In this document: one piece after another, positions 23,370 to 33,239 of the stretch | How the letters are laid out: every line of letters starts with the position of its first letter | Position numbering within the stretch: position 1 is the first letter of the stretch | DNA from: Cladopsammia gracilis | Lineage: Eukaryota; Cnidaria; Anthozoa; Scleractinia; Dendrophylliidae | Length of the DNA: 64,000 nt | Reading direction: 5' to 3' | NCBI GenBank assembly: GCA_022457155.1 | Contig: JAJGOT010000136.1 | Span: 925,001-989,000, forward strand | The notes under the pieces: model-generated | What the model was told of the DNA's origin: nothing | Seen by the model: the letters and a program-made list of their open reading frames with translations, nothing else | Database searches by the model: none | Position numbers and translations under genes: made by a program

Positions 23370-23639
23370 AGCTCAGAAGGAGGTCGGACACCTTATTGAG
23401 ACTTATATAACGGAGTAACTGGTTAGCTTTCAGTTGGGCCTGAACAACCCGAGAAGCTAGGTGGTACAGTGGTACGGTAGGCTATGTAAGCCTAAGCCTA
23501 GCTGAGGTCACAGGTTCAATCCTGATTGGGGATTTTAGATTTTCTTTTTTACACTTAAAAATTTATTGAAAATAAAATTGTAAGTGTCGACATTACGTTA
23601 TATAATTCTCAATAAGGTGTCCGACCTCCTTCTGAGCTA
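23370..23639 (+). mobile_element. Inverted-repeat element with tRNA-like core, copy 2
   Basis: AGCTCAGAAGGAGGTCGGAC continuing ACC is exactly inverted at the right end (a perfect 23-bp pair). The core GGTACAGTGGTACGGTAGGC and B-box GGTTCAATCCT (23513-23523) follow. The two copies lie head to head about 55 bp apart. Confidence 0.7.
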
Positions 23640-23825
23640 TAGAAGGTAGACTCTACCGAACAAGACTGCCAAAACACGTGGAGTATTTTGCCACGTGACA
23701 CACAATGAAATGGTGTTTTCAGAGGTTATTTCCGGTGATTGGTTGCCGTTTTTGTTTTCAGAGGTTATGTCCATTGATTGGTAGCCATGTTTGTTTTCAG
23801 AGGTTATTTCCAGTGATTGATAGCG
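23640..23825 (+). repeat. 39-bp repeat, three units, with flank
   Basis: The flank GAACAAGACTGCCAAAACAC and GTATTTTGCCACGTGACACA is followed by three 39-bp units of AGAGGTTATTTCCRGTGATT plus GGTAGCCATGTTTGTTTTC. The same flank and unit recur at 24633-25190. Confidence 0.85.
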
Positions 23826-23834
23826 GAGCACTCG

Positions 23835-24010
23835 CCGGGCCAAAGGCCCGGCTGCGCAGAGAACCTATGCCCGTCATTTTTCATGGTCATGGCTAGCGGA
23901 ATGTTTCGCGGGCGATCGTGTGCCCGCCCGCGCCGGCCCTCCGTCGCCGTCGCGCAGAACTAGCTCGCGGGCGCGTATGACGTCGCAAAACATGCGCGTA
24001 TGACGCCACA
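23835..24010. repeat. GC-rich block shared with 43938-44150
   Basis: The hairpin GCCGGGCCAAAGGCCCGGC, the phrase GCTAGCGGAATGTTTCGCGG and the CATGCGCGTATGACG end recur, reversed, near 43938-44150. GC content is far above the surroundings. Confidence 0.6.
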
Positions 24011-24632
24011 CGCGCGGCTACCCAGCCGTCAGCTCGGTAAACGTTGGATCTTTCGCAGTGTTAGGCAGAGCAGTAAAGTCGTTATTTTCCTGCATTTTTT
24101 CGCGGTTTGCTACTCAAGACAGGGATACTAATTAAGGGATACTCAGAAGCTGCTTTAGTGGAAAAAGAAGAGCTTTCAGGGATAAAAATCTTGCTTCGAG
24201 GAACTTCATATTATCAATGCAGGAGCAATGCGGGGAGATGCCTTGTTTTTATTACGGATTTCAGAACCGAAGAAACGGAGTTTTAACGAATTTCCAAGCA
24301 GTCCAGTGCTTTAAAGGTAAAATAAATCACATTTATTTCGATGGAAATTTATGTTGATATCAATTTTTGATTGACTTTTCCTTTGTGTTCTCTTAAGTTT
24401 TGGAGACATGTTTATGAAACGTTCATATTAGGTCGTGTTGTTATCTTGAATTTCAACGAGGACAGCTCTGCCTTGATGCGCTATAAATGGTACGTGTTTT
24501 GCTTTTAAACATATTAAATTAATAGAGATTTGAATAAAAGTTTTCGAAAGAAGATTGTGTTGTCCGTTTTTATGTCTTTGTTCATTCATTACATAGATTA
24601 AAAAGCGATTTTATGTAAACGAAACTTCTGAG
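24011..24632. other. Gene-free stretch between two 39-bp arrays
   Basis: No frame above 60 codons; the sequence is bounded by two copies of the satellite flank, so it may be the interior of a longer repeated unit. CAGTGCTTTAAAG|GTAAAA at 24306-24320 resembles a splice donor but has no coding context. Confidence 0.35.
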
Positions 24633-25315
24633 CTATAGAAGGTAGACTCTACCGAACAAGACTGCCAAAAGACGTGGAGTATTTTGCCACGTGACACACA
24701 ATGAAATGGTGTTTTCAGAGGTTATTTCCGGTGATTGGTAGCTGTGTTTGTTTTCAGAGGTTATTTCCGGTGATTGGTAGCCATGTTTGTTTTCATAGGT
24801 TATTTCCAGTGATTGGTAGCCATGTTTCTTTTCAGAGGTTATTTCCAGTGATTGGTAGCCATGTTTGTTTTCAAAGGTTATTTTCAGTGATTGGTAGCCA
24901 TGTTTGTTTTCAGAGGTTATTTCCAGTGATTGGTAGCCATGTTTGTTTTCATAGGTTATTTCCAGTGATTGGTAGCCATGTTTGTTTTCAAAGGTCATTT
25001 CCAGTAATTGGTAGCCATGTTTGTTTTCAAAGGTTATGTCCAGTGTTTGGTAGCTATGTTTGTTTTCAAAGGTTATTTCCAGTGATTGGTAGCCATGTTT
25101 GTTTTCAGAGGTTATTTCCAGTGATTGGTAGCCATGTTTGTTTTCAGAGGTTATTTCCAGTGATTGGTAGCCGTGTTTGTTTTCTGGCATCTGAAACCGC
25201 TGTTCAAATGAAACGAAGCCACTTCGTCATGTTTTACGCGACAAAATACGCCAGGATTTTTAGAGCATTTTGGCAGACTTGTCCAAGGATTTATACGCCC
25301 ACCCCGCCATTTTGA
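24633..25315 (+). repeat. 39-bp tandem repeat, about twelve units
   Basis: Units of 39 bp run from 24713 to about 25183, ending in GTTTGTTTTCTGGCATCTGA. Because 39 is a multiple of three and the unit lacks stops in one frame on each strand, both strands stay open for almost 200 codons (13-residue repeats reading NKHGYQSLEITSE on minus and FQRLFPVIGSHVC on plus). Neither has a signal or splice context, so I annotate a satellite, not a gene. The right flank recurs at 48960-49095 next to a single diverged unit. Confidence 0.85.
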
Positions 25316-27180
25316 AAGCAGAAAGGTCCGTAGGGAAGAATTTGGGGAATTTCTTGTTCTTATAATCTCCAGAATTATAATATGAATGACCTTAATTCTG
25401 GAAATCACTGAGGGATGATTAATGTTTTGGAAAAATCGCCCGAGTTGCCCTCCTCCACCCCCAGTTCTAATAAGCCATCTCCACCCATTTGAGGCTTGAA
25501 AATAAAAGGACCCGGGAGGGGGTAGAACTTAGTTGACGACTTTTAGTGAATTCTAAGTTTTGCATTGCACATCAGTACTGTGCATAATTTCTTGTGTCAC
25601 AAGCGCGCGCACCGATCAAACTAAAAGGGTTCCCAAAATAAATATGTGGTTGTTTTTTTCCTAAACGAGCTGTGTGACCTTTCTTTATATTCACATAATC
25701 TTGGTGTTAAAATCAATCTTTTGGAGTAAAAAGTAATTCCTCGTGGCGAGAGATCATAATCAGATTTAAGAGATTTTTCCAATACGCAAGGAAAGTGGCT
25801 TAAAAAATTGATTAATTTTTCAAGTTACAATCAATTTCCATCTGAGTTATGAATCCACAACCAAAGACACTTATCTATACAGTAGTTGCAGTAGCATAAT
25901 AATTGTTGACAAAACTTGATCATTATGTTTCGCTTTCCATCGATACTTTTTTGGCTTTTCAAAGTGATACTAAAAATGGATCACTTATCCACGTTGTGCC
26001 CAGCGTACGGACCGTACGAACCGTACGAAACGTCACATTGTGTTCTGTTGTGATAATTCAAATGGACAGACTGCAAATCACAGTAGTTGCTAAAAATATA
26101 TATATCTCTGCGTCGTAACTGTTCATTAGTAGGATGCCCAAAATGCGTGCAATTCCACAATTGGTTTCGGCTCCATTAAATCCTATACCAATTGCAGAAC
26201 ATTTTAGGAGGAGCCACCCACAATGTGAGCACAGTCACGGACAACACAAATAAGTAAGGAAAATAATGCAAGTGAAATTAAGACGTTATTTAACGAACTA
26301 AATGCACACGTCAATTAAATAAACAAATAATGCACGCGCACAAAAAATGCACCAATAAGATGCACCAATGAGATGCACCAATGAGATGCACCAATGAGAT
26401 GCACGCTCCGTATGAGTCAAGCATACGGACCGTAAGAAAGGTTGACGATCCGTGCGGATCGTACGGACCGGTAACTGCAACTGACGGTCGCGATCGGTTA
26501 CAGTGCGACAGTATTGGACATTTAACTTGAGAAAACTCTAGTTTTTAATCTAATATATTTCGAATTTTTAAGATGACTAGGCTCTTCCGTGCAGCTTTTC
26601 CACCGAAACGAGCGGACGAGTTAATCACGAAAACTGAAGCGCGCGAACGAGCCGAGAGGAAACCGGTGAAAGAGGTGCCCCAGTGTCCCCTCGGCTCGCA
26701 TTACTTTCGCTCTCTCTGTCGATCGCCAATTGCATATTTGCTCGACCGCTTGACGATCCAGAGAGGGCGGGATTGCTAGCAGTCTACTGACTTGACTTTT
26801 TTTCCGTTTTTTTATACTTCGTCGCTCTCAGTAATTCGACTAGTGGCCAGAAAACGGCAGTTTGAAAAATTAGTTAGACTTGTCGAATTATGAGAGCGAC
26901 GAATGGAAACTTAATAAATACAGACCATTTAAGTTTCGAATGCAGTTAACAGGACTCTTTGTTTACAAACCGACAGAGCAAATGATATTTAAGGTATTGT
27001 TGCTAAGAAAAATTTCACTTCGTTTCCTTTAGTCGTGTTGATATTTGTAAAGTTGTAATTTGTTTGCGTTGTCCTAAACTTTATAAACAAAAGGTGAAAT
27101 AATACCAGCAAATTTGTCAGAGTAAAATTAACTTACCCTAGGAACCCTGTCACCCCCAAAGCCTTGGAGACATGTAGCAT
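25316..27180. other. Gene-free stretch with small repeats
   Basis: A reversed ACTTTGAAAAGCC-family copy lies at 25900-25985. GTACGGACCGTACGAACCGT near 26005 and CATACGGACCGTAAGAAAGG near 26421 are related palindromic words that may be decayed inverted-repeat ends. The plus frame 26573-26779 has no domain. Confidence 0.4.
26352..26404. repeat. 13-bp tandem repeat
   Basis: GATGCACCAATGA is repeated about four times, the first unit with one substitution. Confidence 0.85.
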
Positions 27181-27185
27181 AGTTA

Positions 27186-27258
27186 TAACTTTTGAGTCTG
27201 TTGACGAAATCCTATAGCGTGACCTTTCATTCAAATGAATCCTCTTCGGCAGTATTTT
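27186..27258 (-). repeat. Left half of an 88-bp repeat unit split by the LINE
   Basis: ACTTTTGAGTCTGTTGACGA to CTTCGGCAGTATTTTT is the first part of a type B unit. Its continuation TTTTGCATAGTACCATTTGC is found at 30840 beyond the LINE. Confidence 0.8.
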
Positions 27259-27363
27259 TAACTTTAACTTTAACTTTAATTAACATAATTGCCTTTAGCA
27301 AGCTAATCCGGCAATGGGCGGTCAGAACACGGAAGCTCGTGACATTGACAGCGAAAAAAAAAT

Positions 27364-27537
27364 CGTCAATACGTGAAATTGTTACAAATACTTGAATGAA
27401 ACGCAGCAACAGAGTCAGCACATACAAAAGCTGGAGACAAAGCGTTCCAAGCGGGAACAGTTCTTACAAAAAAAGAAAACTTGTGGGCGTTAACATTAGA
27501 TGAATAACGTTGGTATTGGAATGGGTGCTGTACACTA
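27364..27537 (-). pseudogene. Frameshifted C-terminal tail of the LINE reverse transcriptase
   Basis: After the TAG at 27535-27537 a shifted frame reads on with SVQHPFQYQRYSSN and KFSFFVRTVPAWNALSP before a stop near 27365. The SFF-x-RT-x-x-WN-x-L pattern is the usual C-terminal tail of L2/CR1-type polymerases, so it belongs to the same protein. An indel of one or two bases just before the current stop explains the break. Confidence 0.65.
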
Positions 27538-30192
27538 GCTCGTCAAGTAGGGACAGACCACCGCGCGAAGATCATCCGGGAATGATATCCGTACATTTCC
27601 TGTCTTGATCTTAAAAAACAATGTCAAATCAATGATCTTCCTTCGTGTCTCAAGATCTTGCCACCCCAAGTTAGATAACATTGTATTAACGCTGCTGGTA
27701 CGACGGTAGTCGTTACAAACAATGCGCGCCGCCCGACGCTGAACAGATTCAACACACTTGATGTCTTTTTGTGTATATGGACTCCAGGCGACAGAGCCGT
27801 ACTCGCATACTGGACGGACCAGGGTCAAATAGGCCCGTTCCTTGACAACAGCGCTACAAGACGCTAAGTTTCTTTGGAGTACGCCTAGAATCTTATTCGC
27901 TTTCTTTTTCACCTCCACGGCTTGCTTGAAGGAGTTGGTAATATAAACCCCTAAATATTTCTGAAACGTAACTCCCTCCACGGGAGTGTTACACAGAGTA
28001 TATGAGAATGACGATGGCTGTCTCTTAAGGGTGATGGACATGATGTAGCATTTACTAGGGGCAAAGTTCATTTGCCACATAGCCGCCCACTCCTCAAGCT
28101 GGAACAGGTCCTGCTGAAGCTTATCGTGGTCAGCTGAAGACTCAATATGGCGGTAGAGCACACTGTCATCCGCAAATAACTTGACACTCGATGATACAGC
28201 CGAGGGCAGATCGTTAATAAAGAGAAGGAACAAAATCGGCCCCAGAACAGTGCCCTGGGGGACACCGGATAGTATAGGTGACCACTTGGACGATGAACCA
28301 TTTACCACTACGCGTTGTCTCCTAGCAGTGAGAAAAGCCCGCAGCCAGTTATTTAACTTCCCGGATATGCCGTAAAATTTGGCCTTAAGGAGGAGCCTTT
28401 CGTGAGGTACAGTGTCAAAGGCCTTCGCAAAATCAAGGAAGATCACATCAACCTGGCCGTGGATGTTAAGTATGTTTGCCCACTCATGTATGACCGTAAT
28501 TAATTGGGTCTCGCACGAAAGTCCTCTTTGAAAGCCATGCTGCTGCTGAGAGATGACTGAATTTTCACTAAGGTGGCTACAAATTTGCTTGCAGATAATG
28601 TGTTCCATGGTCTTTGCGATAAGAGATGTTAATGACACAGGTCTGTAATTCTTAGGGTCAGCAGAATGCCCCTTTTTGAAGATGGCAGTAATATTAGCAT
28701 CCTTCCTGGCAGAGGGTAGAGCGCCGTCATTAAATGATTGCTGGAAGAGAGAGGCAAAAATAGGGGCCAATTCAAATGCTGACTCCTTAAGAACACGAGC
28801 AGGAATTTGATCAGGCCCACAAGCTTTGTCAGGTCTAATGGACTCAAGCTGCTTCTGAATACCACGGGCCCCGAAAGTAATGTCCTGAATATCCCGGTAG
28901 GGAGATTCGGGGAGTATTGGAATGTTATTTAAATCCTCACACGTAAACACACTCTCGTATTGATCGCGCAAGGCTTCAGCTTTTGACTCGTCGTTTGCAC
29001 ACACGCAATTATACCAGAAAAGGGCAGGAATATCCATAGACTCAGAACGTAAGAGCTTAATATACGACCACGCCATCTTAATGCCTCTGGTATTGCCCTC
29101 AGAAGACGACGCGATACCGCCCATGACCTCCTCCACATATTTCACATGCGATTCACGGATACGCTTAGTTGTTCTGTTACGCAGCTGTCTGTAGGCACTT
29201 AGGTGCTGGGCCTTGCCGGTTCTTTTAGCCTTCTTGTACACGCGGTCACGCTTGTTCATCAATCTTTTAATTGCTGGACTAATCCAAGGGAGGTGGCGTT
29301 TAGGTTTTGTCATTTTGGATGGGATAAACTTATTAATCGCTTCTTTGATGGCATCTGCGATAGTGAGCCAATTTTCCTCAACAGACCTATCTTCGGGGCT
29401 TGAGGCGAGATAGCAATCGCGAAATGACGATAACTGGGCATGAAGGCCTTCGTACTCCCCCTTATGAAATTGATATACTCTCCTAGGAGGTTTTGGGGCA
29501 GATTTTGGAGTCACATCAACTTCAAAGAGGATAGCGTCGTGGTCGCTGATGCCTGGGATGACGTGGCATGCCTGGATGAGATTGCTGATGGTAGAGAACA
29601 CGAGATCCAGTGTTCTCCCAGAGACGGGACGGGTTGGAGATTTCACGTGCTGAGTTAAGCCAAACTTATCGGCGATCTCCAGCAGGGCATGATCGCAGGC
29701 GCGTGCTGGAATGTCGCTATACATGTCGCCAGAACACCAATCAATAGCGCCACAGTTGAAGTCGCCGCCCAGGATAATATGTGGGAAGCCAGATCGGATG
29801 TTGCAAAGCTTACCGAGAACATCATCCAATAAGTCTAAAGAGTAGCGATCTTGTGTGGGTGGACGATAGTAGCTGGTGAAGTAGAGTTTCTTTGTTTTGT
29901 CAAACTGCACTGAGACAGTGATAACCTCAGAGCCCTCAACATCAAGACGTCGTTCCTCCACAGCAACTAGATCATTGCGAACTGCAATAAATACCCCACC
30001 ACCAGAGGATGACCTGTCCTTACGGAAGATATCGTAGCCTTCTGGGAAAATAGAATAGGTCGGAATATCTGCGTCAAGTTTAGACTCACATCCCAGTATG
30101 ATATCCGGTTGGTGCAGATCAATGTAAGAGTGGAACTCAGACCTCTTAGTTAAGCCCTTCAGGCCATTGCAATTTAAAGAAACAACTTTCAG
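27535..30192 (-). CDS. LINE endonuclease-reverse transcriptase (ORF2)
   Basis: 885 codons run open from just after the TAG at 30193-30195 to the stop at 27535. The first ATG in frame is at 29961, which would delete the first endonuclease motifs, so translation must begin upstream of it. Endonuclease: VVSLNCNGL, GCESKLD, GVFIAVRNDL, GGDFNCGAIDW and SDHDAI. Reverse transcriptase: RPVSLTSLIAKTMEHII, QHGFQRGLSCETQL, FLDFAKAFDTVPHERLL, GVPQGTVLGPILF and the catalytic FADD. All the usual catalytic residues seen by eye are present. The protein nicks target DNA and copies the element RNA in place (target-primed reverse transcription). The C-terminus is cut by the frameshift described at 27364-27537. 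Upstream open frame and ORF2 are in the same register. Confidence 0.9.
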   Translation of the reverse strand: MKVVSLNCNGLKGLTKRSEFHSYIDLHQPDIILGCESKLDADIPTYSIFPEGYDIFRKDRSSSGGGVFIAVRNDLVAVEERRLDVEGSEVITVSVQFDKTKKLYFTSYYRPPTQDRYSLDLLDDVLGKLCNIRSGFPHIILGGDFNCGAIDWCSGDMYSDIPARACDHALLEIADKFGLTQHVKSPTRPVSGRTLDLVFSTISNLIQACHVIPGISDHDAILFEVDVTPKSAPKPPRRVYQFHKGEYEGLHAQLSSFRDCYLASSPEDRSVEENWLTIADAIKEAINKFIPSKMTKPKRHLPWISPAIKRLMNKRDRVYKKAKRTGKAQHLSAYRQLRNRTTKRIRESHVKYVEEVMGGIASSSEGNTRGIKMAWSYIKLLRSESMDIPALFWYNCVCANDESKAEALRDQYESVFTCEDLNNIPILPESPYRDIQDITFGARGIQKQLESIRPDKACGPDQIPARVLKESAFELAPIFASLFQQSFNDGALPSARKDANITAIFKKGHSADPKNYRPVSLTSLIAKTMEHIICKQICSHLSENSVISQQQHGFQRGLSCETQLITVIHEWANILNIHGQVDVIFLDFAKAFDTVPHERLLLKAKFYGISGKLNNWLRAFLTARRQRVVVNGSSSKWSPILSGVPQGTVLGPILFLLFINDLPSAVSSSVKLFADDSVLYRHIESSADHDKLQQDLFQLEEWAAMWQMNFAPSKCYIMSITLKRQPSSFSYTLCNTPVEGVTFQKYLGVYITNSFKQAVEVKKKANKILGVLQRNLASCSAVVKERAYLTLVRPVCEYGSVAWSPYTQKDIKCVESVQRRAARIVCNDYRRTSSVNTMLSNLGWQDLETRRKIIDLTLFFKIKTGNVRISFPDDLRAVVCPYLTS

Positions 30193-30819
30193 CTACCTTT
30201 TCGCGGGTTTTTTCCTTGGAGATTCAGTGCTAGTTGGACTCGAGGAGTGGAGAGGTGGGCCTGGTGACGAGGGACTGGATAGGCTTCCAAAACTATTGGA
30301 GACTGATATTGAAAAAGAGTCGTTCAACAGGAAAGATGTTGAGAAGTTTGGAAACAAACAGCGGTTACACATCCACACCAGCTTAGAGTCACATCCATAG
30401 TTGTCATAAAACTGAGTTGACATGTAGATACAATTAGTGTGAAACCACTCCAAACATTCCTCGCATTCGATTCCCTTCTGATTTCGCCTGACCGGCTTAC
30501 AGCATATACCGCATGGATATTTCGATGGTCCAGGATTTGATTGAATATCACCACACAAAAGGAGGACAGAACACAGCAGTAGTCGAGAGGAGCCATAACA
30601 ACTGTGGTTGTAACCCAAGATGGCGGACCTCTTGGTTGCAAATCGATTGATGAAAGACTCAAATCCAACCAAAAATGGGCGATCAGTAAACGGCGAGAGC
30701 CAGTCAGCTGGGTCGGTGGAACAAAAACTAACGATTGGTTGTAGAAAAGACAGATTACAGCGTACTAAAACAGAAAAAGTAAGCACAATCGCTGGAGCGA
30801 CGAAGCGTGTGGCCGCCAT
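30193..30819 (-). CDS. LINE ORF1: 2A-like peptide plus PHD finger
   Basis: The frame continues above 30819, but the ATG at 30819 (CGAATATGGCGG context) is the first inside the element; an ATG at 30849 lies in flanking repeat. The N-terminus is hydrophobic (IVLTFSVLV) like a signal sequence. A second hydrophobic run leads into GDIQSNPGP, a 2A-like ribosome-skipping motif. A PHD-type C4HC3 zinc finger follows: CGIC, CEEC, HTNC with WF before the His, and WMCNRC. A Ser/Pro-rich, then basic tail (SPRKKPAKR) ends at TAG. PHD-like fingers occur in ORF1 of CR1/L2-type elements and are thought to act in chromatin or nucleic-acid binding. ORF2 begins at the next codon in the same frame. Confidence 0.85.
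   Translation of the reverse strand: MAATRFVAPAIVLTFSVLVRCNLSFLQPIVSFCSTDPADWLSPFTDRPFLVGFESFINRFATKRSAILGYNHSCYGSSRLLLCSVLLLCGDIQSNPGPSKYPCGICCKPVRRNQKGIECEECLEWFHTNCIYMSTQFYDNYGCDSKLVWMCNRCLFPNFSTSFLLNDSFSISVSNSFGSLSSPSSPGPPLHSSSPTSTESPRKKPAKR
30526..30549 (-). other. 2A-like ribosome-skipping motif in LINE ORF1
   Basis: Encodes DIQSNPGP, preceded by the Leu-rich RLLLCSVLLLCG. The canonical motif is D-x-E-x-NPGP with skipping at the last Gly-Pro; here Q replaces E, so efficiency is uncertain. 2A-like sequences at ORF1 N-termini are known from non-LTR elements of several marine invertebrates. Confidence 0.7.
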
Positions 30820-30838
30820 ATTCGGCGACCGCTGACCA

Positions 30839-30915
30839 ACCTTTTGCATAGTACCATTTGCTTTTCAATATTTTAGAAAATCAAATGTGAGATTTTTCTT
30901 GAATTTTGATATTTG
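30839..30915 (-). repeat. Right half of the 88-bp repeat unit split by the LINE
   Basis: TTTTGCATAGTACCATTTGC and the TTTTCAATATTTTA...AAATCAAATGTGAGATTTTTCTTGAATTTTG tail match 10940-11035 next to gene 1. Confidence 0.75.
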
Positions 30916-30919
30916 GCAC

Positions 30920-31870
30920 TCTTGGTCAGTCAAATGGTTTTTACAAATGCAAATGACTGACTCAAAGATATTCCCCAGCATGAGTTCCTACAGCACCTGT
31001 GTTGTGTTTTTTCCTGAATGCGCTATGAGTAACTGAGCGAGTAGTACTAGTAGTTAACGCAGACGAGTGCATTGGTGAGTTAAAGGAAAACACGAATTAA
31101 AAAGAAGAAGTGCATCTTCTTCTTATCGAGTGTTTTCTTTTTGTGAACCCCAAGTTCGTTTCTTCATTTATATAATGTTCTATGACGTACACTGGGTGCA
31201 TTATGTACGTCGACATACTAATCACTTTGTGACCAATCATAGTGCTTATTTCTTAATTGAACATTTAATAACATGAAGACTTGTAACTTCCTCGATTGTT
31301 TCTCAAGTCCCAAGGTCGAAGATGGTAGTGCAAACATCCAAGTTCATGTAACCCACGCCAAGGTAATCCAAACCACTTGCAGACCTCACAATGAAGGCAA
31401 TAACCTTTTCCTCATGACAATTACTTTTTGTCAGGACCAGCCCAAAGTTCACGACCGATCGTTCTTTTTCTTCGTATTTCCTACCAACTGAACAAAACAG
31501 GTGAAACTTAGAGAAATTGTTCACTTCGAAACAAAGATATAATTCTAAAGTCGAATTTCGAAAACTGAGTCAACTGAAAATTTTCGTGTTTTAATTTTTT
31601 TTCAGGTTGAATAAAGAGCTATTAAGCTCTTAGAAAAATATCATGAGCCGGCGGTTTATTTCCACTTTAGGGTAACTTATGGTTAAAAGTCGTTTCTTCT
31701 TTTAAATTATTTTAATTTAAACTTCTAAAAAAACCTATATAATTTATTCAATTTTCAACATTTTGAAAAAAGTAACAATGGTTTACTAAGAACATTGCTT
31801 TTTTTAAACTTTGTTGATGTACTTCTTCTGTGCGTATCTTCATTTCATTCTCGTGGCTATATCTGAAATG
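30920..31870. other. Gene-free stretch
   Basis: Overlapping frames at 31273-31491 (+) and 31303-31524 (-) have no domain. AAAGAAGAAGTGCATCTTCT near 31100 is a short palindrome, probably a decayed inverted-repeat element. Confidence 0.4.
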
Positions 31871-31875
31871 ACAAT

Positions 31876-31949
31876 GGCCGTTTTTATACTAGAGATGCAT
31901 TATCCGTCTGGACGAACTTAGGCAAACATTTGTAGTTCGTTTGGTTATG

Positions 31950-31988
<39 letters not shown>

Positions 31989-32046
31989 ACTACACGAACT
32001 TTCTTTCGAAGTGCGTCGTTCAAGACGCATTTCGAAAGATAATTCG

Positions 32047-32091
<45 letters not shown>

Positions 32092-32116
32092 CATAACCAG
32101 ACGAACTACAAATGTT

Positions 32117-32147
<31 letters not shown>

Positions 32148-32241
32148 TCTAGTTGTTCGTCCCGTCTTTATACTAGACGCATAACATGATAGACGCATTA
32201 TTCGTCTGGACGGATAATGCGTCTCTAGTATAAAAACGGCC
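31876..32241. mobile_element. MITE with GGCCGTTTTTATACTAGAGA ends
   Basis: The left end GGCCGTTTTTATACTAGAGA plus TGCATTATCCGTCTGGACG is inverted at the right end. Several internal copies of the end (near 31965, 32080 and 32165) are arranged as nested palindromes, as in the relative at 8754-9221. Confidence 0.8.
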
Positions 32242-32864
32242 AATGGTGCAAAGTGCAGCAGGCCAAACGGCCAAAGTGCAGCAGAGACATTACAAGTAGA
32301 AGGCGTCAACATCTTAAAAAAGCAGCCTCCAATGTTTACACATACCAGTTAGTTGTTTTATGCAAAATGGAAACTACAGGATTTTTAGCCGCTGTGACTG
32401 TTAATGTTGCCATTGAAAACATGAATATTCCTTATGCTACCCTAATACGTTTTTAAATTTCAATTGTCCTTTTACAATTTAACCTTGTGCAATAAGTCAG
32501 ACTATTATTTACAGCGGTCGAGTTATTCAAACCCCACCTCAACATTTTAAAATTAATTTTAAAAGTTTTTATTTTGGCGCAAAGCAACCAAAAACATAGG
32601 ATCCCAGGAGGTTAAATTATTTTCCATTCTTAGTATAATTGACTTAAACCGATACTTAACGTTGGGAAAACTCAAATGTAGGCTAACAAAACCACAACGA
32701 ACATCTCAAATAACAACTAACAATTAACAAAGTGAAGGGGAACTATGGAAAGCTACACCAATAATCATAACGTAGACGTCAATTTTTCCACTGAAAACAA
32801 AACCAGAAACACATTCATCAAAATAATAAACAATATTTTTGATAATAACCATCAGTGATCATCG

Positions 32865-32910
32865 TTACCATCATCATCACCATTATCATCATCATCATCA
32901 TCATCATCAT
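32865..32910. repeat. (ATC)n microsatellite
   Basis: Perfect and near-perfect CAT/ATC units; another shorter tract is at 33245-33270. Confidence 0.85.
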
Positions 32911-32914
32911 AACC

Positions 32915-33238
32915 CTAACCCCTGCACCTGTTTCCTCTCCCGTAACTTTCCTTGCCACCGTTCTTCATTTTTATCTGTCTGATTCTATTTGCTCCTTACT
33001 GTGCACTAATAGTAACTAAATTAAATTATAGTTAAATTATTTAAATTACATTTTAGTTTTCTTATCGGATATATATATATATCTATTTTTTTTAGATTTT
33101 GGGTTGCGCCTCGCATGGGATTTTTTTATTTCCCGTTCGCGCAATCCTATTTGGCCCTCTCATTTATCTCCGTTTTTTTTTTAATTTTTATATATGTATT
33201 AATTTTTAATTTATGAGACCAATAAAGTTGAAGTTGAT
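32915..33238 (+). mobile_element. 5'-truncated LINE 3' end
   Basis: Contains GGTTGCGCCTCGCATGGGAT and ends ATGAGACCAATAAAGTTGAAGTTGA, a polyadenylation-like word followed by two TTGAAG units. That simple-repeat terminus is typical of the L2/CR1 group. No coding part remains. Confidence 0.55.
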
Positions 33239-33239
33239 A

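Larger units (their letters stand above)
27259..30838 (-). mobile_element. Nearly full-length L2/CR1-like non-LTR retrotransposon
   Basis: About 3.58 kb on the minus strand. The order is very short 5' leader, a 2A/PHD open reading frame, an endonuclease-reverse transcriptase open reading frame, and a short 3' end of tandem TTAAAG units (27259-27281 on plus as TAACTT repeats). The simple-repeat 3' end, apurinic-type endonuclease and lack of LTRs fit the L2/CR1 group. It interrupts a type B unit: removing it joins CAGTATTTTT to TTTTGCATAGTACC. A target duplication of only a few T bases is possible but ambiguous. Two lesions, an in-frame TAG at 30193 and a frameshift near 27537, suggest a recently inactivated copy. 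Confidence 0.9.

Noticed and set aside
24633..25315. Long open frames on both strands (185 and 204 codons) as repeat proteins
   Set aside because: They are 13-residue repeats produced by a 39-bp satellite; both strands are equally open, and no signal or splice context exists.
26347..26410. CRISPR-like array
   Set aside because: It is a simple 13-bp tandem repeat without spacers, in a eukaryotic context.
30620..30835. Plus-strand 71-codon frame
   Set aside because: Antisense to LINE ORF1.
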